Source of the DNA: Rhytidiadelphus loreus
Lineage: Eukaryota > Streptophyta > Bryopsida > Hypnales > Hylocomiaceae
DNA: 64,000 nucleotides
NCBI GenBank assembly: GCA_947034895.1
Contig: OX344761.1
Span: 90,471,447-90,535,446 of the forward strand
Direction: 5' to 3'
The position numbers and the translations under genes are program-made. The notes under the pieces are model-generated. The model had not been told where the DNA came from. It was given only the letters and a program-made list of their open reading frames with translations, and made no database searches. Below, piece after piece: positions 25,195 through 35,904 of the stretch (positions are counted from its first letter, which is position 1; every line of letters starts with the position of its first letter).

Positions 25195-25640
25195 CTACAA
25201 AGCCCCCCTAAGAATCGATAACTAATTGGTTTTTATTTAAATTTCATCCATCCATTACATTTCATTTTTAAAAACATATTAAACTTTAATCCAAAGTTAC
25301 TAAGCTTCATACTCTTCAATCCAAACCACAATCACTAATTTGAACTAAAATTTAAAACTAGTAATTCAAATTCCACTAGCCTTGAAGCAAAACAAAGAGG
25401 CATTTCTTTCTTTTTTTGACCAAAAATAGGGGTCCGACTAGTAGCTCAAAAACCTCAGTCGGACCCGACGGGGTTCTTCGAGCTACCTGGTGCTACCCCC
25501 GTTTTTGGTACTCGAAAAAAAAATTAAAAAAAAGATTGAAAAATAATAATAATAATAATAATATATATATATATTTATTTATTTTATCAAAAAATAGGAG
25601 GTCCTGCTGGGAGCTCAAAAAACTCAGTCGAGTGTAAGGT
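25195..25640 (-). repeat. Inverted copy of the 2102-2968 composite repeat, with palindromic unit
   Basis: 25195-25415 mirrors 2690-2968. 25417-25511 is one 95-bp palindromic unit of the 391-752 family, and a second, partial unit lies at about 25590-25635. An (AAT)n/(AT)n microsatellite separates them. It lies inside the nested element, so its arrival postdates that insertion or it came along with it. Confidence 0.75.
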
Positions 25641-27032
25641 AGCAATGTTTAAATCAAGTTTGTTTGTCTATGCTAAATGGGTTGTTTGTTTTGGGTAGAA
25701 TGACAAACTACAACCTTTTTCCATCTCTACAGATTGTGTGTGAACAATAGTGCTATATCTTTTAATCTTCATAATCTCACTTCTCAAAATTTGAATATTT
25801 CATTCTACTTTGAGCTATTGTATTTCAATGTCTTGATATAAGTCTTCACCTTAAGTTTGATTGCCCTCTCTCAATTTAACTTTAGTACTCATTGAGAACC
25901 ATCCAACTTTTTTTCAAGATATTGTATGTTGCCTCTGACTTTTCGTGCTCATCATAGCCTTTAGAAATTTCAATAGCTTATTTATGAATCAACAATGCAA
26001 TAGTGATTTGCAGAAAAATATTGTTAACCCATTACAGAATTCAAACAATAGAAAGAATCCAAATTTACACACATGGAAAACTATAACAAGTAAATACGAA
26101 AACCTACCTTCATCATTTATTCCAGTATTGCCTTTGCAACTCTCTAGAACTCTATTTGGAGTTGTACTACCTTATTTGCATTTTCTTTTAATTATTGTAT
26201 TCGTACAACAATCAACCATGTTAAATTTTAATTCAAGTAAATTGTTTGTGATTTTTATACTCTACTTCTATGGCTCTATACATTTAACTTTACTTATAGC
26301 AATCACAAGAATCTCATTTTCAATTTCAGCAACATTCCAAACTAGATGTAAATCACTTTGCAATACCTAGTAATGAAAAAGGTTGTTAAAAAAATCACAA
26401 GACCTAGCGCTACTTGGCATAACCTTTATGACTTTTTTATTACCATTGCTTTCATATTACAAAAGCTAATTCCGCATCGTTGGAATGTTAGGTAATTTAG
26501 CCTATGACAGGCCAACTTTGGACCAACCTAATGTAGGTGAAAAAAAATTTGTGAAGTAAATTTAAGAAGATACATGTATAGCTAAAGAATTCTTGGAGCT
26601 ACAATAAGGTGATCAAAAATTGGCTTGTCAAAGGTTGAGTTATCTTACAACGACTATGGTTGCCACCCAAAGTTGTTATATCCCCATTAGTAGATTTGAA
26701 TGCCGAAATATGAGTTGTTGCACTTGATAAGTTTTTTCTAAAGTGGTTGTCCAAGCTCTCAATGTCTAATTAACCTTCTTCTTCTTTTCACATTTGTAAT
26801 GTAGCCCTTCACCAACCAAACAACAAATTCATCATTGGTAACCTACTTAGATCCATAAATTTTAGAGTATAACAGTACAAGAGTACAACTATATGAAAAC
26901 AAAATTTGCATTGGGATTCAACAATGTATAGGTTGTGCTTGGTTTGGAGCACTTTCCAAACACGTCCTCAATATTTGCGTCAGTGATGAAAGCAATATTT
27001 TTAGCAAACGTAGGATTAGGTTCATTACTACT
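25641..27032. other. AT-rich interior of the nested element
   Basis: Open frames up to 141 codons (25945-26370) have no family resemblance and an AT-driven composition. I see no supportable gene. Confidence 0.5.
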
Positions 27033-27359
27033 CAATGGTGCTAGTATGTGAGCTTATAAGCCTTGAGTCTAGACACATAGGTACTCTACAACTATTGGAG
27101 ATGTCTATAACATACATATTTATAATATAAACATCCTTAAACCATAGAAAGTGCGTATAACATAGACACCTATAAGATAATTAGGCATCTATAATGTAAA
27201 TATCCTATAACCATAAAAGGTGCTTATAACATAAGTACCTACAACATTGACACCTATAATATAAACATCCTATAACTATGAAAGATGCTTAAAACATAGG
27301 AATCTAGGCTTCTATATTCATGGACTCAAGCTCCCTAGGTTCACAAAATAGCAAACGTG
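27033..27359. mobile_element. Candidate 327-bp non-autonomous element with internal tandem repeats
   Basis: The left end CAATGGTGCTAGTATGTGAGC and the right end, read on the minus strand as CACGTTTGCTATTTTGTGAAC, align with each other and with the ends at 2969 and 3428. Inside are imperfect repeats of CACCTATAATATAAACATCC..TATAACATAG. The flanks share TACTAC but no exact 8-bp duplication. Probably a deletion derivative mobilised by the same transposase family as the nested element. Confidence 0.45.
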
Positions 27360-28884
27360 ATCTACTACCTATTGTAACCCCCCTTTTTTGTTTAAAACCT
27401 CTTTGTTTGTGCGTTGTGAAAGGCAATCTCTTCTTCACATTGATTGGAACAAATCTTAATTGAGATGAGACATTAGTACATTACTATTGCAACATATTGG
27501 CTTATGTCTGCAAGAATACCTTACTTTGTCCCCATATCGAGTTTTCAATATGATTAACATATTCAAGAATGTGTTGTATATTCAACCACCTCTACATGAT
27601 GCAAATGTGTATCTAACGGTCCGAAACAATCAAACCATATGGCAAATTGCAAATGCACCAACTACAAAACAACATAACAAGTGGGAGAGTGCTGGCTATG
27701 TCAAAAAAAAAATACTAGGAGTAACATTGTTGCCTTTCCTAGGACTAGGTACAATTGTTTAACTAGAGATTGGATTTGACCTTAATAAAAACGTGTATTG
27801 AATTACAGTGTGTACATAATCCTCATGCACATGCTCAAACTTTACAAACATGACAATTTTAGCCATTGGAGGTCGTCAAAAATACATTAATTGCAAGCAC
27901 ACATACTACCTATACTGGTACTTCTGCAAAATGGACATCTATGAAGATAAATTCATTCATGCACCAAATTATAGTTTCAACGAGGTGAAGTTTCTTTTAG
28001 TTAAAGTAGGAATCATCACAATTTTAGAGTAGTCTTGGCCATATTTTTTTATATACTTCTTTTGTATTGTATTAAAATTTAGTACGATTGAAATGATTTA
28101 AAGTGTATAGAATGCAACAATCCTATGCATCCTTGTTTGTTTCTATTCTTTTTCATTTATTCCTTTAAAAATCATTATTTTTGATTTTTTTTTTGATTTT
28201 TTTGATTTTTTTTTACTGTGCTCTCATTTTTTCCCTTCATTCTCTAATTTAGGAGACATAATTATTTTTAATAATGATTCAGATCTTACAATCCACTGCT
28301 TAGTCATTATTTTTTTTATTAGTCTATTATTTGTATTCCAATTTTTTTCTATTTTTTTGGAAAGATGCCTTTTTCCATTTATATATATTTTTTCTTAAAT
28401 AATGGTCACTACATTAGATTGGAATACATTTGTGAGAGGTTCATGAGACTTGAATGTGGTGACTGAGGTTTGAATCCTATGAGGCCCCAAATTATACTGG
28501 TGCATACAATATCTATAATGAGCTACAAGCAAAGCGTTGATGTAGAGTAGCATTAGTGAATGCTAGGTTATACTTATTATTGTGTTTGTGAGTCACATTA
28601 GCCTAATATATTCTATTGTGTTCTCAAAATAACTTGTGAGTACTTCGACATAAAGATTGTAGTAGTTGAATTGAATACTGAATTGTGTACCACAATATAA
28701 AGTTGTTTTTTGCTAGAAATGAATAGTGACAATTTTTGAAAAAAAATATTGAAATCCACGGTTATAGGAATAACGGTCATAGGTCCTAAAATTTACTAAA
28801 AATAGTATATTTTCTTCTCCATTAAAATTATTTTTCCAAAAAAAATACTTTTTGGTAAAAAAGTTGAAAAAAATAAATTTCAAG
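27360..28884. other. AT-rich interior of the nested element
   Basis: No gene recognised. Poly-T-rich stretches lie at 28160-28390. A GGTTTGAATCC B-box-like word lies near 28468 without a surrounding tRNA. Confidence 0.5.
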
Positions 28885-28966
28885 GCTCCCCGCTCACAAG
28901 CTTCCCGCTCCCCGCTCACAAGCTCCCCGCTCCCCGCTCGCACGCTAGCGTCGTTGACTTTTAAAG

Positions 28967-29454
28967 TAGGAAAATCTATTCATATTTTTTTAATTTTGTT
29001 TTATTTAAAATTCAAAAAATATATAGGGGGTCCAAAGTTTTGTTCGCACTTGGTTTCTAATGGACACTCTAAATGACCCCCCGAGATAACCGTAGTTCAT
29101 GAATTTCTACAATTATTTCAAGAAAGCGAATTAGAGGATGTACATGATTTATTAAAAAAATTATGCATTTCGAAGCAATGGGATCCTAATTTTTCAAGGG
29201 CATAGCCAAACCCTCATGAATTTGGGAATTCAAAAATTCCATACTTCTTTCTTCTTCTTATTTTCCTTCTACATGTTATACAAGGGTTTAGTGTGTTACA
29301 AGCAACATTTTAGATCGTACGGTTCAGTTCCAAAAAATTTCCGTGCTCACAGGGGGGGCCAAAAAAGGGTACGCTGAATTGCCCCCTTCGTTGCCCCTGC
29401 TGCAGGGCAAAGCCTGCAATTTCGAAAGGGGCAAAACTTCCCTTGTTCTCCAAA
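28967..29454. other. Element-1 spacer before the third promoter
   Basis: No gene recognised. It includes a GATCGTACGGTTCAGTTCCAAAA piece of the dispersed family also seen at 45990-46030. Confidence 0.5.
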
Positions 29455-29709
29455 ATTCTCCTCGCCGGACGGCCCCTCCGCCCTTCCGACGCCCCGTCCG
29501 ATATGCCGACGCCCCGTCCGAGCTTCCGACACCCCGTCCGAGCTTCCGACACCCCGTCTGAGCTGTTCGTCCGCATGTCGGTGCGTCCGCACTTTCTCGG
29601 TGACCGTGCAATCCATCGTGCGACAGTTTCGGGCCGCACGATGGGGGCGTCGGAAAACAGGCCGTCGGATTCGGACGGACCCTAAAGCGCCGTCGGAAGC
29701 CATAAATAG
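29455..29709 (+). promoter_or_regulatory. Promoter of the Gly/Tyr-rich gene with CpG repeats
   Basis: Repeated CGCCCCGTCCGA(G/T)CTTCCGACACC units occupy 29485-29570, with further GTCGGA words to 29695. A CATAAATAG TATA-like box lies at 29701-29709, about 300 bp before the ATG at 30010. Open frames running through this GC-rich tract are repeat artefacts. Confidence 0.7.
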
Positions 29710-30009
29710 CGTTTCCGACGCCTCATTTTTCCACAGCCGTTTCCCTCCCGAAGTGGGTTTTCCAGTGCCCGATGTGAATCTGTGGCTCTGCGCGCCCCTT
29801 TCGGTTTGGTGTGTGAACGGTTGTGCTTGGATACTTGGTGGTTTTAAGTGATGTGGTTTGAATAATTTCTTGGATGCGAGGAATTGTGAATTAGAAAACC
29901 ATTTCACTCCATTGCATTTGAATTTTGAAGTGAGAAGCACTTGGTGCACTTGGTGCAATATTTTGGGAAAATTCGGACATCAATTATCTTCATTGTAATC
30001 AAGGTTATC

Positions 30010-31014
30010 ATGTCTCGCCCTAAACCATCAAGTAAGAGTAAGAAAGGGAAATCTCAAGATATGAATTGGGTTGACTGGGAAAACCCTAATTGCGTAGCTG
30101 AAGATGGATGGGAAGAAGAGCCAAAGAAAGTTTGGGACTGCACCACATGCAAGAAGTACGTGAAGATGACTCACCTCTCTAAAATGTGGTCACGAGAACG
30201 TGCTGAAGGCCAAGTTCGTCGATGGGAAGGACAAATGTCCACATGTACGAGCCGACACTTTCTTCACCGTTACGAAGAAGTAACGCGTTTAGCGGGTTTA
30301 CGTGACTCCAAACCTAATATAATGAACTATTCTAACATGGCTATGGTTTGGGCAGAGATTGTACTCCACAAAGATGTGGATTGGCGTACCATTTATGGGA
30401 AACATGTGGATAGTTTGAATCGGAATGATGCAATGATTTATACTAGCTGGACTGCTGCAAGTGATTGCCAGCCAGAGTGGTCCAATCAAGGGCAGTTTGG
30501 ATTTCCTGCAGTTGTGGTGCCACATGGAGAAGATGAATGGTCGAGTGACGGTGATGAGGGTGAAGCTCCAGCACCAGTGACATTGGGAGAGGAGCACGAG
30601 GGTAAAAAAGATCGAGAAGACATTGAATACGAACAACAAATGCAAGAAGCGATGCGTAGAAGCGTAGAGGACCGTGGTCGACAAGATGGGTATGATGGAT
30701 TCTACCAACGTGACCGTGGTGCATATGACCCACCACATGGGTCCTATGGTTCACACTATGGCCATGACCCCCAACATGGCTCTCAAAACGTTGGAGGCTC
30801 TTATTATGGCGGTTCAACTCAAAGAGGATCACTCCACGGTGATTCAATTCCTCCTCCAACTTTTGGAGGTCATTCCTCCGCAAATTATGGACCAGGAGGT
30901 GGGCAAAGCGGATATGTTCCCGACTACTATGGCGGAGGACCATATCTCGGTGTTTATGGTGGTGGTCCTACAGGCCCAAGTCAGAGAGATGACACGGATT
31001 CAGATTCCGAATGA
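30010..31014 (+). CDS. Uninterrupted 334-residue protein: RING-protein N-domain plus Gly/Tyr-rich tail
   Basis: The start is the ATG at 30010 (MSRPKPSSKSKKGK), preferred over the open frame upstream because it follows the promoter tract. A basic N-terminus leads to a domain at about residues 40-130 (VWDCTTCKKYVKMTHLSKMW ... WAEIVLHKDVDWRTIYG). Its pattern, C..(Y/F)V...H(I/L).K ... E(I/L/V).L...VDW, also begins the RING proteins of both giant elements. After an acidic region comes a low-complexity tail rich in Gly, Tyr, His and Ser (about 235-325; SYYGGS, DYYGGGPY). There is no RING, and no catalytic motif is seen. It may bind the same partner as the RING protein and act as competitor or scaffold; this is inference. 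No counterpart stands alone in element 2. Confidence 0.85.
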   Translation: MSRPKPSSKSKKGKSQDMNWVDWENPNCVAEDGWEEEPKKVWDCTTCKKYVKMTHLSKMWSRERAEGQVRRWEGQMSTCTSRHFLHRYEEVTRLAGLRDSKPNIMNYSNMAMVWAEIVLHKDVDWRTIYGKHVDSLNRNDAMIYTSWTAASDCQPEWSNQGQFGFPAVVVPHGEDEWSSDGDEGEAPAPVTLGEEHEGKKDREDIEYEQQMQEAMRRSVEDRGRQDGYDGFYQRDRGAYDPPHGSYGSHYGHDPQHGSQNVGGSYYGGSTQRGSLHGDSIPPPTFGGHSSANYGPGGGQSGYVPDYYGGGPYLGVYGGGPTGPSQRDDTDSDSE

Positions 31015-32430
31015 AGCCGAATCAAACACTAATACACTATTGTATTGTTTGTCTTACAATATGGGCTCTAAATTTAGATTTAGTTGTTTTCCATACAATG
31101 ATGCAATATAGAATGTAGCAAGCATAGTGTAATGGTGTCAATGAGTGGTCGTCAGTCGTCACGTACAATGCAAAACCGCTACAATTGCGATGTATTGAAA
31201 TATATTATTAGAATGATAGATTTCTCATGTTCATGGTATTATTGAATGCCATTGCTATGCAATGGATCAAGCCATGGTGTTTTGGAAGCTAAGTATAGCA
31301 ATGGCCCAGCTTTTACCATTATGTTTTTGTTGGTGTCCGTGCGCAAATTTTTTTGCACCATAACCTATTAACTTCAAAATGGGTGAGACCGAGCAACCCA
31401 AAAAATCCACTAGAAATTTGAATCAAAGATGATTTTTTTTTTCTTGTATATTATATTGGATTTTTCTAAATGGGATGCTTTGATTCATTCCAATTGGATT
31501 CATGATGCGAAAGTTATGGATTTTCTTGTTTTGTGGGCTATCATAGGATTATCTTGAAAGAAATTCTTTTCTTCCACTTGGAATGCTAATTCATGATTTT
31601 AAGTTACAAACTTTGAATGTTCGTATCATGGAAAGTATAATCTAAATGAAGAATTTCATTATATCATTAGCTTGAGTGAAGAATATTGCATGCAAATTGT
31701 CCATTTGTTTCAAGCAAAAAAAAGAAGAATATTGGATGCATTGGTTTAAAAGAAATATTTTTATTAAAATAAATAAAAATCTCCATATAAACTCTTCGAA
31801 ATTGTTGCAAAAATGTGAGTCCGAAAATGGGCTTCTTAGGAAGTAAAGGATTAACCCTTTAGGGCCTAAGGAGCCCCAAGCAAACTCTTGAATTCTTTTG
31901 GAATCAAATTTTCATATCAAAATTTTATCATTTAATTTAATTTATTATTTTTCACAAATAACCATTCATGTCTTCTATCAGATCTGAATTTTTAAAATTT
32001 TTTGGGAAAAAAATGAAATTTATAAGATTTTCTAGAGTTTCTATCTTAGAAAAATCGTAGTAATTACAAAAGAGCTCACTTTACGATGAAATTTTTATAG
32101 AAAATAGGAAAAATTATAATGAACATTATGGTGAAGTTTTCATGCTCCCTTTCGTTATATACAAATAAATTTGATAGAGAAACATGTCCCACAGTGTATT
32201 TTGAAACTTTCTAAATCCCAACTTCAAATTGCCATAGATAAGTCATTATTGCTCCAAATTTGATGGCCAATGGCTCATTGGAAGCGAAATTCCTGTGCCC
32301 TCACATCTCATTTACACCTCACAGTCAAATGAGGTTAGGAAAGTGTTTTAATTTCCAAAATTCTGTTTAAAACGACAAAATTTGGCATGCTCGGCCCCCC
32401 TAACGGATTAAGGGGTGAAAATACCATTTA
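31015..32430. other. AT-rich spacer between Gly/Tyr-rich gene and kinase promoter
   Basis: No gene. It should hold the 3' UTR of the upstream gene. It shares short blocks (GATTTTTCTTGTTTT, CCTTTAGGGCCTAAG) with other spacers in the window. Confidence 0.5.
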
Positions 32431-32625
32431 TCGGAGCCGTCCGATCTGTCGGTCTACCGCGCCGTCCGATCTGTCGCACGGCAGCCCGTCCGCCTCGCGG
32501 GGGCCGTCGGATCGATCGGTTGTCCGATCTGTCGGCCGCGTCGTGGGCGTTGGATTTCCGACGCGGACCGTGCGTCGGAAAAGGGCGTCGGAAAGGTATA
32601 AGAGAGTCGGACGAGCCCGTCCGAT
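32431..32625 (+). promoter_or_regulatory. Kinase promoter with CCGTCCGATCTGTCGG repeats
   Basis: Units of CCGTCCGATCTGTCGG and GTCGGA recur from 32439 to 32625. A TATAAGA box at 32597-32603 lies within the array, 234 bp before the ATG at 32837. The word matches the element ends and the RING promoter. Confidence 0.78.
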
Positions 32626-32836
32626 CCTCACTTTTGTTTTCCCCCTTGCATATTGCAAGAGTGAAGTGGAGAGCTTGGTGGTTCATGCCCCCATTGGTTC
32701 CTCTTCTTGGGAAAGCAAGAGTGCGATTTTGGGGGCCCCTTATTGCCATTTTTTTCAGTTTTGGTTCGAGTTTCACTTGAACTTGAAATTATCATTTCAT
32801 TTTGCGAATATTCATTCGTACAAAAAGTTCATCACG

Positions 32837-34333
32837 ATGCCACGAACAAAGAAGGCTGCAAAGAGGAAACAAATGGAGCATGAAGGAGGTTCACACAATG
32901 AGGCAAGTAGGGACATTCCCTCTGATGCATGCAAGAGATTTTTGATCAAGTTGATCGTCAATTTCTATGAGTCGGAAACAACGATGTCACTACACAACAA
33001 ATACGTTAGGTACAACGAGGAGTGCTCGCAAAAATTCAAGGCGGACATGTGGCAACTGATGATGAATGCGCTTAGCGTTCCGGAATGGCACCACGAGACG
33101 GAGAAGAAAGGCTTTCCAAAATTCTTGGAGAATAAGGTCCACGATGCATTGTGGAATGCATCAATGGTGCTAGCAAGGTACGGCTCTCAATATCGGGAAA
33201 ATGATGAGGATTTTCGTGAAGTCATTCTGAAAGCTGACTTGTTTGTTGCACGATGCAAGCCGTTTGCAAAGAGCCGTAACAGACGAGGATCTTTGGGTTG
33301 GTGGAATAGCACTGATGGAGTGGCTGAACTGGATCGGGGCAGACAACACCTCATAGTGCTTCCCGACACAGCACGAGTAATCGCTCAAGACCAAAAAACC
33401 ATGAAGGGTGGATATGCAACAATTCGTAGGGTTCGAATTGAAGGGTGTCCAGGGATAGCTACATTTTGGGAGTTTGCAGCAAAGCTATCCAATCAACACC
33501 GCACACAGCCTCATCTTGCGAGATTGGAACATCAGAACGAGTCAATGGCAGTGCGGATTCCACATCCTGGAGTTATACGGTTTGCTACAGTTCATGGAAC
33601 AACAAATGAAGGGTATTCGTATTGGTGGAATGGCGGAACACTACGGCACATTATGCACTTGGATAATGATTATCCAGACAACATTGCCATTCGGTTGCAC
33701 TATTCGAGGCCAACAGAGGTAGAGTTGATTGAAGCTTACCGTCTCGGACGATTTAGGAAGAAGCGCACGCAACTCACATGGGCATTATTGCACATCATGA
33801 ATGCGGTGCACATTTCTGAACATCTTCACAATGACATCTCTCCAGACAACATAATGTTTCACTTTCCTGAAGACGAGTCACGCGTGTACATTGGAGTCTG
33901 CGATTGGGGCATGACTACCGTAGCTTCTGAACCAATGAAGTCTTTATACACGTTTATATGTGCGAGGAACATGGAGGAGGCTTTGAGAAAGAGGTGGTGG
34001 GTGGACCCGAAGATTGCATATGTGCACAAAAGAGATGCAGATGGGTCAATCATTCCAAATCTATCACGTGCATCAGAAGAATATGCGGTTTGTAAACTCG
34101 CTCAACGCATCAACAAGGATTGCATGTCTGAAGAATACTACAAGTTGCATCGGGAATCAGCTGAACTGATGAAGTTGAGTCACCACGTTTTGGCCCTTAT
34201 GTTTCACTCATACATGGAGCGGCCTTGCAGTGAAGGTTCGAATTACCGTGGCGGTTTGTCTCACATCATCAATTTCTTTTCCGGTCGGTGCAATTGGCCT
34301 GTGCCGGATGAGCACTTCCACCATTCATATTAG
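32837..34333 (+). CDS. Protein-kinase-like protein of giant element 1 (498 residues, uninterrupted)
   Basis: The ATG at 32837 is chosen; the frame is open further upstream, but only through the promoter repeats and TATA box. A basic N-terminus (KKAAKRKQ) and an unrecognised domain of about 180 residues lead to a kinase fold. A Gly-loop-like KGGYATIRRV lies at about 189-199, a candidate ATP-binding Lys in EFAAKLS at 216 and a hinge-like WWNGGTLRHI at 263-272. The catalytic loop is HLHNDISPDNIM (Asp333, Asn338), and the metal-binding motif is CDWG (Asp356). Arg of HRD is replaced by Asn and Phe of DFG by Trp. Catalytic Asp, Asn and metal Asp are present, so activity is plausible. The APE motif seen in the element-2 homologue is not clear here. 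The role in transposition is unknown. Confidence 0.87.
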   Translation: MPRTKKAAKRKQMEHEGGSHNEASRDIPSDACKRFLIKLIVNFYESETTMSLHNKYVRYNEECSQKFKADMWQLMMNALSVPEWHHETEKKGFPKFLENKVHDALWNASMVLARYGSQYRENDEDFREVILKADLFVARCKPFAKSRNRRGSLGWWNSTDGVAELDRGRQHLIVLPDTARVIAQDQKTMKGGYATIRRVRIEGCPGIATFWEFAAKLSNQHRTQPHLARLEHQNESMAVRIPHPGVIRFATVHGTTNEGYSYWWNGGTLRHIMHLDNDYPDNIAIRLHYSRPTEVELIEAYRLGRFRKKRTQLTWALLHIMNAVHISEHLHNDISPDNIMFHFPEDESRVYIGVCDWGMTTVASEPMKSLYTFICARNMEEALRKRWWVDPKIAYVHKRDADGSIIPNLSRASEEYAVCKLAQRINKDCMSEEYYKLHRESAELMKLSHHVLALMFHSYMERPCSEGSNYRGGLSHIINFFSGRCNWPVPDEHFHHSY

Positions 34334-35904
34334 TACTTCAACGTACTTTATAGTAGCATAGAACTATAGAGGTATGTAGTAAATATAGAATGAGGATGTA
34401 CGCGTGCACACTATGTAGTGCCTAATTATGCAATGTCGAAGTATGACCATATATGTGGAATATGATAATTATACATTTTGAAAGTTCAGTGTATTTGAGT
34501 AAGTACTGCTTATGATTTTTTGTCACATGAAACTATGAAAGATACATATGACTTGAATGAAAAAGGCACTACTTGTTGTTGTTGAATGTTGAGGTGGCAA
34601 TTAGCAAGGGTGTGTGGAGATTGTTTTCATTTTAAGCTTTGTAAACCCCATCGTCCAAGCAGCTTCAAACTTCAGAAGGTCATAGGAATCTCAGATTTTG
34701 AAATTTTCCCAAATAAAAATTTCTTGCTTGTCAAATATAAGTATGCCTTTGTATCCATTGTTCGGATTTTCAAAATCTCAAAGCATGTGGTGGGAAAACT
34801 GATTCAAAGATGACTTAGTGCATTGTCAATATTTGGGACATTGTGGCATAATGGCATTGCAAAATTTTTTTGGAGGTGTTAGGTGTGTTGGATTTCTTTG
34901 AAAATTGGTATGCATATGCCCAACTTCAATACCTACAAGAAAAAATTTTAATTTTATGGTGTGTAGTGCAAAAAAATTGAGCATGAGGCGGTCAAAGGCA
35001 TCTGAAATTCTGGGGCATAGTGAAAAAAAAAAAAAAAAAAGACTTTGAATGCAAATATCTCTTTATCCATACGGTGAAAACTCCCAAAAAGTTTACCACA
35101 CCTTCTCATACAAGTTCACTTCAAGATCTTACGGTTACATTTTCAAAAAAAACATTTTCACAACATCGTGAATGATCGCAGCTGGAATGGCAGTTTTCAG
35201 TGATTTTGGACCCAGAAAATGGCTCGGTCCTTTAGGGCTTAAGAAAGAAATGGTTAGAATAAAAATGCGTTGAATTCTACAGTTGGGAACGATACAGAAT
35301 TTTTAAGAATTTTAATGTTTTTCGAAGTCAAATTACTTTCATGAGTTCAAATGGGGATTCTTTCAGTACTCCCTAAAGTACAAGAATGGGTTAATTTTTG
35401 GGCCTAAATCCTTGTTAATTAAAAAAATGACATTTCTATAAAATCCTAACAAAATAGTACCATCGTGCATTTCGACGCTATTTAGTATTTAGACCTTGAC
35501 CCTTTTTCTTTTTCTTTTTGTTAGAATAATTTCCATAACCGTCAATAGGGACCTTAAACAAAACTTATTGTATACCGAAGTTCAACAATGGGTTCTATTT
35601 CTTTTCATAGCTCATTTGAACCCCTAAAGGACAAAGCGTCCCTTCCGTTGACAAATGGATTTCAGGTTGATACCTATGGGCTGAATTTGTCTCCTGATTT
35701 TCTTAAATTTTTTTTTTAGATAGAAAAATGGAAAACCTTTGTGAAAATATAATTTTTTTTTCAATCGGTACCCCTCTACAAAAGTTATGCCCATGTAACT
35801 CAAAACTTGGGAGACCGGGCAACACAAAGATTTTTCAGAATTAAAATTTTTTATTTCTAAATTTTTTTCACTCATACATTATACTTTTGTCAACGAAAAG
35901 GGCT
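34334..35904. other. Spacer with dispersed repeats, 3' of kinase
   Basis: No gene. About 34985-35240 belongs to the family also at 45905-46115 and 51940-52140 (ACGGTGAAA, ATCCTACGGTT, GGCAGTTTTCAGTGATTTT, GGTCCTTTA). About 35610-35800 is related to 45340-45530 (CCTATGGGCTGAA, ATATAATTTTT, TCAATCGGT). These noncoding blocks are thus shared by both giant elements. Confidence 0.65.

Larger units (their letters stand above)
22638..28956. mobile_element. Nested 6.3-kb element with GTGAGC-type ends
   Basis: The left end is CAGGGTTGCTAGCGTGTGAGC (from 22638), followed by tandem GTGAGCCT/GTGAGCTT words. The right end, read inward on the minus strand, is CAACGACGCTAGCGTGCGAGC (from 28956), followed by GGGGAGCGGGGAGCTTGTGAGC words. 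A further inverted match (GGGACCTATGACTG with AGGACCTATGACCG) lies just inside. It is flanked by the 10-bp direct repeat ACTTTTAAAG (22628-22637 and 28957-28966), which includes an 8-bp TTTTAAAG. It sits inside giant element 1 and shares the CAGGGTT terminus but uses a different subterminal word. The right terminus is partly decayed, so the exact boundary is uncertain by 2 bp. Confidence 0.75.

Noticed and set aside
25945..26370. 141-codon open frame
   Set aside because: AT-driven composition, no motif, inside a decayed nested element.
28440..28500. Second B-box-like GGTTTGAATCC
   Set aside because: No tRNA-like surroundings and no tail; probably chance.
29310..29958. Overlapping open frames of 80-203 codons
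   Set aside because: They run through the GTCCGA promoter repeats of the Gly/Tyr-rich gene. GC-rich repeats are poor in stops; no domain seen.
32387..32836. 150-codon N-terminal extension of the kinase frame
   Set aside because: It starts in the promoter repeats and crosses the TATA box at 32597; the ATG at 32837 fits the homologue better.
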